Below are positions 26,911-34,972 of a stretch of DNA of 64,000 nucleotides, piece after piece. The notes under the pieces are model-generated. The model was not told the origin of the DNA and made no database searches. It saw nothing but the letters and a program-made list of their open reading frames with translations. The stretch's first letter is position 1, and each line of letters opens with the position of its first letter. This stretch comes from 58-81 sp012729145 (GTDB lineage Bacteria > Synergistota > Synergistia > Synergistales > Thermovirgaceae). Where the stretch lies: contig JAXGIW010000001.1 in NCBI GenBank assembly GCA_040770625.1, positions 124,001-188,000 on the forward strand. Reading direction: 5' to 3'. Position numbers and translations under genes: made by a program.

Positions 26911-28962
26911 CTGCCGGACCAAAGCCCTGTCCCTTTAACGGAAAGCCTCAACGATGCTATCCTCAGAACCCTTCTGGAGAGATCTCCTGAAGGGCTTGTC
27001 TTTTGTGATGCCTCAAGCCGGATATGCCAGGTGGACGACGAATTCTGCCGGATCTTCGGCTACGAAAGGATGGAGATCCTCGGCAAGGACCTGGACGAAG
27101 TGGTCTCCCGGGACCCCTTGCTCATAGAGGAGGGAAGGGGTCTCTTCAGTGAGTTCACCAGCAGGGGTTCGGTCTCCGTCGAGACCGAGAGGCAGAGAAG
27201 TGACGGCAGCCGGTTCCCCGTGTCCATAACATCCTTCCCGGTCTCGGCCAACGGAAGCTATTGCGGTTTCTTCACCATCTACAGGGACATCACCGAGCGA
27301 AGGCGCTATGAGAGAGAGATCACCTCCAGGGAGGAAAGGATGAAGGAGATCCTGGACTCACTCCCGGAACTGGTCCTGAGGTTCACGCCGGACCTGGTCG
27401 CCTCCTACGCCAACAGGACCTACTGCGAATACCACGGTATAACTTACAAAGAAGCAGTAGGAAAGAGTTTCGAGAACCACATACTACCCGACGACATACC
27501 TGCCGTCTTTGACAAGCTGATGTCCCTCACCAAGGAGAACCCTGTCATCACAGGGGTGGAGAGGAACGTAATGGCGGACGGTGAGATCCGTTGGCTTGAG
27601 TGGACCGACCGGGGGATATTCGACCAGAATGGGAAGCTGACGGAGATCCAGTCCATGGGGAGGGACATAACCGAACGGCAGAGGACAGAGGAAGCCCTGG
27701 CATTCGAACGCGAGTCGCTTAACGCCCTCTTCGAGAACGCTATGGAGGGCATAGTCTTCTGCGACCATGAAGGGATCGTCCTCAAAGCCAACCCCGCATT
27801 CTGCGATATGTTCGACTATTCCAGAGAAGAGGTCATAGGCAACCTGGTCGATGACCTGGTAGCAAAGGGTTCGGAGTTCATGGAGGAGGCCAGGGACCTG
27901 TCGGCTACCACTGCAAGGGGCAAGAGCATAGCCGCCGAGGCGACCAGACTGAAGAAGGACGGTACGCCTATTCAGGTATCATTCCTTGGTGTTCCCGTCA
28001 TTCTCTCGGACGGGCGGATCTTCGGATACGGCATATACCGAGACATTACTGCCCAGAAGACGGCCGAGCGTGCCCTCCGGGAGAGCGAGGCCAAATACCG
28101 GGACCTCTTCAGCACCATGCCCGACGGCTTCTACGCATCCACCCCTGAGGGGTATTTCATTGACGCGAATCCCGCCTTTATCCGGATGCTCGGATACGAC
28201 AACCTCGAAGAGCTGCGCTCCGTCTACATCCCCACTGACATCTACGTCCACGAAAGCGAAAGGATACAGATGCACAACGACAACTACAACGAGGAGTTCG
28301 TGGACCGTTTCGAGACATACCGTCTGAAGAGAAAAGACGGGAAGATCATCTGGGTCGAGGACTTCGCCAGGTACATAAAGGACGGCAGGGGCAGGGTCCT
28401 TTTCAACCAGGGGATCTGCAGGGAGATAACCGACCGGGTAAGAGCCGAGGATGAGCTCAGGAGGCTGAACAGGGAGCTCTTTGTAGCGGCGACCACCGAC
28501 AAGATGACAGACCTGTTCAACCGTCAGCACTTCGACGAGGTCCTGCAGAGGGAGATCGACAGGTCCTCGAGATACGGGACCCCCCTGTCGCTGATCATGA
28601 TAGACCTTGACAACTTCAAGAGCCTTAACGACACGAAGGGGCACATCGCCGGCGACAGGGCTCTCTCCGGGATAGCTCGGACTATCAGCGAGAATATTCG
28701 TTCATCCGATGTCGCTGCCCGATGGGGAGGGGACGAGTTCATCCTGGCCACCCCTGCCGACACGGAGCAGGCTCTCTCCCTTGCCCGAAAGCTCAAGGGA
28801 CTGCTTCTCGGCCTCGATCACGAGGGGTACGGCCCGGTCACCGGGAGCATCGGAGTATCAACCTTCCGCGAGGGGGACGACATAGATTCTCTCACCAAAA
28901 GGGCAGATCGCGCCATGTACGATGTGAAGAAGAAGGGCGGCAACGGAGTGTCTTCAAGGTAG
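26911..28962 (+). CDS. Multi-PAS diguanylate cyclase
   Basis: A roughly 683-residue soluble sensor. Four PAS/PAC units (about 14-125, 150-265, 265-380, 385-510) with repeated RDITxR ends are followed by a GGDEF domain. The cyclase has the active-site WGGDEF and an I-site RSSD five residues before it, so it should make c-di-GMP and be product-inhibited. The first canonical start, GTG 27031, would cut off the first PAS domain. The reading frame is open upstream to 26893, and CTG 26911 lies 8 nt after a GGAGG site; I use it as the likely start. No transmembrane segments are seen. Confidence 0.9.
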   Translation: MPDQSPVPLTESLNDAILRTLLERSPEGLVFCDASSRICQVDDEFCRIFGYERMEILGKDLDEVVSRDPLLIEEGRGLFSEFTSRGSVSVETERQRSDGSRFPVSITSFPVSANGSYCGFFTIYRDITERRRYEREITSREERMKEILDSLPELVLRFTPDLVASYANRTYCEYHGITYKEAVGKSFENHILPDDIPAVFDKLMSLTKENPVITGVERNVMADGEIRWLEWTDRGIFDQNGKLTEIQSMGRDITERQRTEEALAFERESLNALFENAMEGIVFCDHEGIVLKANPAFCDMFDYSREEVIGNLVDDLVAKGSEFMEEARDLSATTARGKSIAAEATRLKKDGTPIQVSFLGVPVILSDGRIFGYGIYRDITAQKTAERALRESEAKYRDLFSTMPDGFYASTPEGYFIDANPAFIRMLGYDNLEELRSVYIPTDIYVHESERIQMHNDNYNEEFVDRFETYRLKRKDGKIIWVEDFARYIKDGRGRVLFNQGICREITDRVRAEDELRRLNRELFVAATTDKMTDLFNRQHFDEVLQREIDRSSRYGTPLSLIMIDLDNFKSLNDTKGHIAGDRALSGIARTISENIRSSDVAARWGGDEFILATPADTEQALSLARKLKGLLLGLDHEGYGPVTGSIGVSTFREGDDIDSLTKRADRAMYDVKKKGGNGVSSR

Positions 28963-29090
28963 GTACCCCGACTGTCCAGCCATCTCCAAAGTAGAGATCA
29001 GACGAGACCCTGGGGACCGGTCGCCAGAGAGTATCGTTCCTGGTAGAAGGTAGAGGACAAGCGAAGATCTTATATCAGCGACAAGCGGAA

Positions 29091-29114
29091 AGGGGCGGGC
29101 AAGAACCCGCCCCT
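29091..29114. terminator. Hairpin between the convergent GGDEF and cupin genes
   Basis: A 9-bp GC-rich stem (29091-29099 with 29106-29114, 6-nt loop). T-richness after the stem is modest on both sides, so it may act as a weak bidirectional terminator. Confidence 0.5.
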
Positions 29115-29129
29115 CCTTGTTGCTGCAGC

Positions 29130-29462
29130 TCACTCAAGAAGCTTTCCATGGATTGCCAGCCACACACAGGGGGGGAAGGAGGAGGTCAGGACAACACGAT
29201 GCCTGGTGGAAGCCGGTATGAGTATCCAGTCCCCCCTGTCCAGATCCGACCTCCGGCCATCTTCGTACTCCAGGACTGCCTGTCCCTGCAGGAGCACTAC
29301 CCACTCGTCCATCTCCTGCTTCAGCCAGATGCCGTCGGGCGTAGCCTGCCCCGTCGATATGATCCTCTCTATCCTGACCGGAGAGCCCGGAAGAAGGTCT
29401 TCGAAGACCTCCTCTTCGGGGAGAGTCTCCGGCAGAGAGAAAAGATTCCCCGAAACACTCAA
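29130..29462 (-). CDS. Cupin-domain protein (mannose-6-phosphate isomerase-like)
   Basis: A 110-residue single-domain cupin with MDEWVVLLQGQAVLEYEDG and GDWILIPASTRHRV, the two cupin motifs. The first motif lacks the usual HxH, keeping only an acidic residue, so metal binding is doubtful. The TTG start at 29462 lies 4 bp after the stop of the GAF-GGDEF gene, so the two form an operon. The function is unknown; a small-molecule-binding partner for the cyclase is one speculative reading. Confidence 0.78.
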   Translation of the reverse strand: MSVSGNLFSLPETLPEEEVFEDLLPGSPVRIERIISTGQATPDGIWLKQEMDEWVVLLQGQAVLEYEDGRRSDLDRGDWILIPASTRHRVVLTSSFPPCVWLAIHGKLLE

Positions 29463-29466
29463 GGTA

Positions 29467-31446
29467 TCAACCGCCTTCCGGTCTGGTGATTATTCCTCTC
29501 TGGCTGTAAAGATTCTCATCGGCCATTCGTACCAGAGACCCCCGGTCCCTTCCGTCAGCCGGGAAAGAGGCTATACCGAAATCAAATGAGACCTGGGCCT
29601 CCCCTCCGCAGAAGGTCAGACCCCTGTATCTTTCCAGCAGCCTTTCCATTATGCACATGGCTTCGTCCAGATCCGTCTCGGGAAGCAGGACCAGGAACTC
29701 GTCCCCTCCGTATCGAGCCACCATATCGCAGGCCCTGAGAGAACATGCAAAGAAGGAACCCGTATCTACCAGGACCCTGTCCCCCGTGGTGTGGCCGAAG
29801 CGGTCGTTTACTGCCTTGAAGTTCACAAGATCTAACATGGCTATGCTGAACCGGCAGCCGTACCTTTTGCATCGTGCGATCTCCGCGTCCAGACGGCCAA
29901 AGATGAAGCGGCGGTTCCATAGACCCGTCAAAGGGTCCTGCATGGCCTGCCTCTCCGTCCGCTCCAGGAGTTCCCGGTGAGCCCACAGGACTCCAAGGTG
30001 ACCTGAAAGGATCGACATGGCACTCTCGTCGTCCTCGGTGAAAGCCCCGGGGATATCGCTCTCCAGTGAAAGGATTCCGTAGAGATTCCCTCCGAACTCG
30101 ATAGGAACGTCAAGCTCCGAGCGAGTTGTTCTTTTTATCGGGACGTACTGCGGGGAGTTGCTCACGTCGGGGACGTTGACAAGCCGGCCTGTCCTGGCGG
30201 CCAGCCCGACAAGCCCCCACTCCCTTTCCCGGAGGAGTTCTTCCTGCTCCCGGTAGAATTCGTCTTCTTCTGACCCTCCGCCAATTATCCGGACCTCTCC
30301 CGTTATCCCTGACACTACCTCGAAGATCTCTACAAAATGGTACCTGGTGTTCTCCCTGAGAAGGCGGACAGTTTCGTGGCAGAGACCCCTGAGATCCCTC
30401 TCTCCGGCGACGACAGCAATTATCCTGTGCAGGACCTCCATCAGTGATAGTTCTTCACGGAGCCTTCTGAACTGATGGATGTTCTCGAGGACCACCCCGA
30501 TCATGCCGGCCAGGATGGTCAGCTGTTCCCTGTCGGAGGGGGAGAAGGCGTCAGGCCTGTACTCGTCAACCACCAGGACACCCCAGAGGGTGTCCCCGAA
30601 ACGTATGGGCAAAGCCGCCTCTGACCGGGTCCTGGTGTCGTCGAGGTAGAAATCGGGGTCCTTCGAGGTGTCGTTGCAGAAGACCGCCACCCCTGTCCTG
30701 ATGGCTCTTCCAGTGATGCCCATGCCTTTCTCGATAATATCCCGGATAGCTTTTTCGCCAATGTTCTTTCCCCTGAAAGCCCTAAGCCACAAGGGACCCG
30801 ACCTGGTCTGCCTGAGAAAGAGGTAGATCTTGTCATACCTCATAACTTCGCCGAGTATGTCCACTACCCTGTCCAGAAAGACATCCCTTTCCCTCATCGA
30901 GAAAAGTTCGAAGAAGAGCTCAAGGAAAAGTGAACGGTACCTGGCCGTCATCTCCAGGTCCTTCAGGCTTTCCGACAGGCGGGTCTCGGTCTCGAGATGG
31001 ACTATAACACTCCCGAGAATGGCCGCCAGGAGGTTCGTAAAACGGGCATCGTCAGTGGTGAACGCCCCAGGTACTCTTGATTCGATGCTGAAGACCCCTA
31101 TCTTGCGATCTCCCCAGATCACAGGGACGCTGAGTTCACAACGTGAACCTTCAAGGCCGGGCAGGTAGTCATTTTCGAGGGTCACATCATCAATGAGGGC
31201 GCTTTTCCCTGTCTCGAGGGATATCCAGGAGACCCCTCTGCCCCGGGGGATGGCGAGAGTACCAGGGGTAAAGCCTACGTGTGCCACCAGTACAAGGTTC
31301 TGTCCTTCAGGATCGACCAGGAATAGTGAAGGATTCGAGAAACGGGTGTAATCGGCTATGGCCGAAACAGCGGCCCGGCAAGCCTCCTCCACTGTCCTGG
31401 CCCGATCTACGCTACTCATGTACTTGAAAAGGACGTCCTTTTCCAA
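29467..31446 (-). CDS. Triple-GAF diguanylate cyclase
   Basis: A 659-residue soluble protein with three GAF domains (about 1-155, 175-330, 345-490) and a C-terminal GGDEF domain. Each GAF carries a redox- or ligand-sensor-like core (for example VPVIWGDRKIGVFSIES, LPIRFGDTLWGVLVVDE, VPIEFGGNLYGILSLES). The cyclase has ARYGGDEF and an I-site RACD, so it looks active and product-inhibited. The TTG start follows a G-rich ribosome site and a reasonable promoter. It is followed by a cupin gene. The ligand is unknown. Confidence 0.9.
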   Translation of the reverse strand: MEKDVLFKYMSSVDRARTVEEACRAAVSAIADYTRFSNPSLFLVDPEGQNLVLVAHVGFTPGTLAIPRGRGVSWISLETGKSALIDDVTLENDYLPGLEGSRCELSVPVIWGDRKIGVFSIESRVPGAFTTDDARFTNLLAAILGSVIVHLETETRLSESLKDLEMTARYRSLFLELFFELFSMRERDVFLDRVVDILGEVMRYDKIYLFLRQTRSGPLWLRAFRGKNIGEKAIRDIIEKGMGITGRAIRTGVAVFCNDTSKDPDFYLDDTRTRSEAALPIRFGDTLWGVLVVDEYRPDAFSPSDREQLTILAGMIGVVLENIHQFRRLREELSLMEVLHRIIAVVAGERDLRGLCHETVRLLRENTRYHFVEIFEVVSGITGEVRIIGGGSEEDEFYREQEELLREREWGLVGLAARTGRLVNVPDVSNSPQYVPIKRTTRSELDVPIEFGGNLYGILSLESDIPGAFTEDDESAMSILSGHLGVLWAHRELLERTERQAMQDPLTGLWNRRFIFGRLDAEIARCKRYGCRFSIAMLDLVNFKAVNDRFGHTTGDRVLVDTGSFFACSLRACDMVARYGGDEFLVLLPETDLDEAMCIMERLLERYRGLTFCGGEAQVSFDFGIASFPADGRDRGSLVRMADENLYSQRGIITRPEGG

Positions 31447-31478
31447 TTATTGCCCCCCCTGTTTTTCATTGAACTCTT

Positions 31479-31508
31479 ATTATATACACTCCTCAATTTC
31501 CTTAACAA
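31479..31508 (-). promoter_or_regulatory. Predicted promoter of the triple-GAF cyclase
   Basis: On the minus strand TTGTTA (31508-31503) and TATAAT (31484-31479) are 18 bp apart, placing the start of transcription about 25-30 bp before the TTG codon. Confidence 0.5.
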
Positions 31509-31591
31509 GGGAATGACTAGCTTCTATTGTCGGCCTTGCTGGTATATCATGTTTCACAAGGCCCGTGAGGCCACCAGTGGGGGTTGAGATC

Positions 31592-32233
31592 TTGTGCAGA
31601 ATGCTTATAGCTAACAGGTCAGGGATCTCCAGGCTCGTGGAAAGACTTTCGGAGTTCCCGAACTGCAATGATCTGGCCTCTTTTCTGAGGGGACTGGAGA
31701 TCCGCGATGGCGGGAACGGGAACGGAGTGGTACTCTTCGGCGACGGATCGGTCCTCCACTACGAGCGAGGGGTTGACATGCAGCCCGAACGGGCTGCGGC
31801 CATCCTTGAGGGACGTGACTACGAGTGGGCCGTATTTCACTCAAGAGAGGCAAGCGTGGGATCCGTCCACGACGAGAACTGCCACCCCTTCGTGATCGAG
31901 GGGAAGCACCACCTCGTTATGGCGGTGAACGGTAACGAGACCCATATGACCGCCCTCGGGAAATTGATCGGCGACAAAACCGACAGCGAATTCATCGCAA
32001 GGATGATCGTGGATATGGATCTGCCCTTTCCCCCGGTACTGGCCTGCTTCAATTCCAACTTTGTAGGCCTTTACGACGGCCGTCCATTTGCCAAGAAGGG
32101 TGATCGGCAGCTCCTGAAGTTTCAGTCGGGACGGGACGTTGTCTTCGCCAGCGACCTGCCCTTCGGAATGTTGGACATAACCAAGCCGGAACAGAACTAC
32201 TGCTGGTTCGACTGGGAAGAGTCGATCCTGTAG
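31592..32233 (+). CDS. Class II glutamine amidotransferase-like (Ntn hydrolase) protein
   Basis: Starting at TTG 31592 the protein reads Met-Cys-Arg-Met-Leu, placing Cys2 as the N-terminal nucleophile after Met removal. Further class II amidotransferase features follow: the HSREASVGSVHDENCHPF block (compare H-x-R-x-A-T-x-G and N-x-H-P-F) and MAVNGNE in place of the usual HNG. At 213 residues it is a free-standing glutaminase domain with no synthase partner attached. A start further upstream (31565) would bury the Cys. It lies 24 bp before gpsA and is probably co-transcribed. The amide acceptor is unknown. Confidence 0.75.
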   Translation: MCRMLIANRSGISRLVERLSEFPNCNDLASFLRGLEIRDGGNGNGVVLFGDGSVLHYERGVDMQPERAAAILEGRDYEWAVFHSREASVGSVHDENCHPFVIEGKHHLVMAVNGNETHMTALGKLIGDKTDSEFIARMIVDMDLPFPPVLACFNSNFVGLYDGRPFAKKGDRQLLKFQSGRDVVFASDLPFGMLDITKPEQNYCWFDWEESIL

Positions 32234-32256
32234 GGCTGGATCCGGGAGGAGGCATA

Positions 32257-33291
32257 ATGGAGAGCATAACCGTCTACGGAGCAGGAAGCTGGGGTACCGC
32301 CGTTGCCGACCTGCTCGCCCGCAGGGGACATCAGACCCTTCTCTGGTGCAGGAGACAAGAGCAGGCGCGAGCTATCAATTCCACGGGTAGTAATCCGGAC
32401 TACCTGAGGAATGTCCGGCTTTGCCCTACCCTGACAGTGACCTCTGATCTGGAAGAGGCGGCAGAAGCTTCTGAAATGCACGTCTCTGCCATTCCGACCC
32501 AATCCATAAGGGAATTCCTGTCAAGAGCCGGAAAGATCTGGTCCCGGGACCTGAGGGTATGCAACCTGGCGAAGGGTATAGAGATCGTGTCCGGGAAGAG
32601 GATAAGCCAGATCTTTTCCGAGATCCTTCCCGGTTCGAGGTATTCGGTGCTCTCTGGTCCCAGCCATGCGGAAGAGGTAGCCGCCGGCAAACCCACCGCC
32701 GTCGTGGTAGCCTCTTCGATCCCAGGGGAAGCGGAGCTGTGGCAGGAGGTCTTCTCGGGAAGTCTCTTCAGGGTCTACACCAGCGATGACGTCGCGGGGG
32801 TGGAGATCGGAGGCGCTGTAAAGAATGTCATCGCCATTGCGGCCGGTATAGCCGCCTCAAGGGAGATGGGCTACAACACCCTGGCAGCCCTTGCCAGCAG
32901 GGGACTGGCCGAGGTAATGCGGCTGGGCGCAAGGTGGGGGGCTCACCCTCTGACGCTGGCAGGACTCGCAGGAGTGGGCGACCTGATGGTAACCTGTTTC
33001 AGTAGCCTCTCAAGGAACTACAAGCTTGGGAAGGCTGTCGGAGAGGGGATGACACTGCGCCAGGCCATGGAATCACTGGGTCAGGTGGCCGAGGGGGCCT
33101 ATACTGTGGATGCCCTGGTGAAACATGGCAGGGAGATTGGCGTCGAACTCCCACTTGCAGAGGCGGTCCATCGCATCCTCTACGACGGCGTCACTCCGGA
33201 GTGCATGGTGGAATCCCTCTTCGGAAGGGAACTGAAAGCGGAACTCCCCCCTGAGATGTACTGGGGAAGGGAAACGGACAGGAGGGTATGA
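32257..33291 (+). CDS. gpsA: Glycerol-3-phosphate dehydrogenase [NAD(P)+]
   Basis: A 344-residue enzyme that reduces dihydroxyacetone phosphate to sn-glycerol-3-phosphate for phospholipid synthesis. It has the N-terminal Rossmann motif VYGAGSWGTA, LAKGIE, SGPSHAEEVAAGKPTAVVVAS, the catalytic-Lys region GAVKNVIAIAAGIA, TLAALASRGLAEVMRLG and GVGDLMVTCFSSLSRNYKLG. The start has an AGGAGG site. It follows the amidotransferase-like gene and precedes the HepT-like gene on the same strand. Confidence 0.96.
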   Translation: MESITVYGAGSWGTAVADLLARRGHQTLLWCRRQEQARAINSTGSNPDYLRNVRLCPTLTVTSDLEEAAEASEMHVSAIPTQSIREFLSRAGKIWSRDLRVCNLAKGIEIVSGKRISQIFSEILPGSRYSVLSGPSHAEEVAAGKPTAVVVASSIPGEAELWQEVFSGSLFRVYTSDDVAGVEIGGAVKNVIAIAAGIAASREMGYNTLAALASRGLAEVMRLGARWGAHPLTLAGLAGVGDLMVTCFSSLSRNYKLGKAVGEGMTLRQAMESLGQVAEGAYTVDALVKHGREIGVELPLAEAVHRILYDGVTPECMVESLFGRELKAELPPEMYWGRETDRRV

Positions 33292-33342
33292 GAGAGAGCG
33301 GTAGGAAGCTGTGGCCGAAGCTGAGAGCAGGAGGTAGGAGCA

Positions 33343-33771
33343 ATGAACGTCGACCTGATCGGGAAGAAACTGGAGACGCTTGGAAGATGCATTTCCAGAC
33401 TTGAACAGCGAAAGGGGGCGATGGATCCCGAGCTCCAGGACGTAATAGCCCTTGACCTGGAACAGGGCCTCCAGATATGCCTCGACATGGCATCAACCAT
33501 AATCCTCTCAGACCATTCCGCACCGTCGCCAACCTCCATGCCGGAGAGGTTCGACATCCTGACTATGAAAAAGGTGCTTTCACCCGAACTGGCAGAAGGG
33601 ATGAAGAGGTCCATCGAACTTCGGAACATCTTTCTCAACAGCTGCCGCTCGGCCGACCGGGGGACCGTCGTCTCGATGTTGGCCTCCAGCATAAGATCTT
33701 TCCGAGAGTTCGCTGAATCCGTTTCCAGGCACACAGGAGGGATCGGGGCTTCCAGTCCCTGCCAGGGATAG
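33343..33771 (+). CDS. Orphan HepT-like (DUF86) protein with altered catalytic motif
   Basis: A 142-residue all-alpha protein whose order resembles HepT: an N-terminal KKLETLGRCISRLEQR, then DVIALDLEQGLQICLDMAS and ELAEGMKRSIELRNIF. In HepT toxins the R-x4-H (RNIAVH-type) motif is required for activity; here it reads RNIFLN, with Asn99 at the His position. No MntA nucleotidyltransferase antitoxin gene is adjacent. It may be a domesticated or inactive member, or a different helical-bundle protein. ATG 33343 has a GGAGGTAGGAG site. It is convergent with the half-permease genes. Confidence 0.62.
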   Translation: MNVDLIGKKLETLGRCISRLEQRKGAMDPELQDVIALDLEQGLQICLDMASTIILSDHSAPSPTSMPERFDILTMKKVLSPELAEGMKRSIELRNIFLNSCRSADRGTVVSMLASSIRSFREFAESVSRHTGGIGASSPCQG

Positions 33772-33773
33772 TA

Positions 33774-34316
33774 TCAGCTTTTATTCCCTGCTGACCCGGT
33801 GATCCTGAAACCCTCTCCAAGCCAGGAGGACATGGCCCTGGCCGTCAGGATGACCAGGGGGATAGATACGGCGAACCGGATGACGGTGAAGCCAACACCC
33901 AGAAAAGAGGCCTCGAATATGGTCATGGGGACCCTGCAGATCGCCGCAGCGTTGAGAAAGGTAAGCAGGACCCCCAGGGAAGCCCCCTTCCTCTGGAGGA
34001 CCACGCAGAGGGGCAAGGCGACGTAAATACCTCCTACCATGGTCCCCGCAAGCACGATGGCCCAGAAGTAACCCCTCACCCCGGAGTCCTTTCCCAGATG
34101 CTTCTCCACGGTCTCCCTCCTCACCCAGACGTTGAAAAGCCCTACGAGGAGAAAGGCTGGAGGGAGAAGACCCGTCATTGACTTTACGAAGGAGAGAAAG
34201 TTGGAGGCACTTCTCGTTCCGGGCTCAAAACCCAGATACGCCGAAAGGGCCGCGAAGATCGCGAAGGCAATGAGCACTGCCCAGGCAGGGAATGGCGATC
34301 CTCTGTCCTTCTTCAT
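33774..34316 (-). CDS. Half-permease B (DUF318/ArsP-like), C-terminal-half type
   Basis: A 180-residue protein with about four to five transmembrane helices. It contains LLPPAFLLVGLFNVWV, the GTMVGGIYVALPLCVVLQRKG loop and FLNAAAICRVPMTIFEASFLG, which resemble one half of the UPF0718/ArsP permease family. The gene overlaps the upstream half-permease gene by 4 bp, so the two probably form a heterodimer equivalent to one full-length permease. Full-length ArsP members export organoarsenicals; the substrate here is unknown. Confidence 0.7.
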   Translation of the reverse strand: MKKDRGSPFPAWAVLIAFAIFAALSAYLGFEPGTRSASNFLSFVKSMTGLLPPAFLLVGLFNVWVRRETVEKHLGKDSGVRGYFWAIVLAGTMVGGIYVALPLCVVLQRKGASLGVLLTFLNAAAICRVPMTIFEASFLGVGFTVIRFAVSIPLVILTARAMSSWLGEGFRITGSAGNKS

Positions 34317-34795
34317 GGTAGTTCCCCGAAGAAGACCCCGATGGCGACGGAGACGATAAGGGCCATTGCCAGTCCGGCCAGGTTCCTCACCAGAGCCGCC
34401 CTGACACCGAGATACTGTCTTTCCAGGGGGAAAGTGACCACTCCGACCATCATGAGAGTGGTAGTGAAAGCCGCGATCACCGTGTAGGGAACGCCTTTTC
34501 CAAGGAGAATTCCCGACAACGGGAAGGCCACGAAACCCGGAATGGCTGCTACGGAACCGGCAGCAGCCCCGATGGCGCTCCCCGCAAGGAGCCCTTTTCC
34601 GACCAGGAGTTCAAGGAGGACCTCCTCGCTGATCAGACCCAGGCTCAGCGAAGTGAGCACCAGGACAATAACGAACATGGGAAGGATCCTCCGGAAGAGT
34701 GACCAGGCAGTCCTGGCGGCTTCAATGGATCTCTCTGTGTCGGTAAGCCAGGAAAGGGAGAAGAGCAGAACCGCAAGCACCCACGCAATGATCAT
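34313..34795 (-). CDS. Half-permease A (DUF318/ArsP-like), N-terminal-half type
   Basis: A 160-residue protein with about four to five transmembrane helices. Features shared with the ArsP/UPF0718 family include the SLFRRILPMFVIVLVLTSL segment, a glycine/alanine-rich GSAIGAAAGSVAAIPGFVAFPLSG loop and GVVTFPLE. It starts with ATG after GGAGACC and overlaps the second half by ATGA. A frameshift of an ancestral full-length gene is unlikely, because both halves have their own start and continue cleanly. Confidence 0.7.
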   Translation of the reverse strand: MIIAWVLAVLLFSLSWLTDTERSIEAARTAWSLFRRILPMFVIVLVLTSLSLGLISEEVLLELLVGKGLLAGSAIGAAAGSVAAIPGFVAFPLSGILLGKGVPYTVIAAFTTTLMMVGVVTFPLERQYLGVRAALVRNLAGLAMALIVSVAIGVFFGELP

Positions 34796-34951
34796 TGGTC
34801 TCCATGACCCCCTTTGACGTCGGAAATATTATCGCCTTTCTATTCTACAGCCTTCCGGGCCTTGCTTTTTCCATGGACCGGGAACCTCAGAGAAAGATTC
34901 TTCAGACCGGATATGTATCCTCTCTGAAAAGACCTCGCCGCTGCGGTAAAG

Positions 34952-34960
34952 TGATACAAT
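34952..34960 (+). promoter_or_regulatory. Extended -10 promoter candidate for the CCA-type gene
   Basis: TGATACAAT is the same 9-mer found before the MFS gene at 50.1 kb. It lies only 13 bp before the ATG/GTG pair, so the leader would be very short and the TTG at 34982 could be the true start. Confidence 0.38.
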
Positions 34961-34972
34961 TCATGAGAGGTG

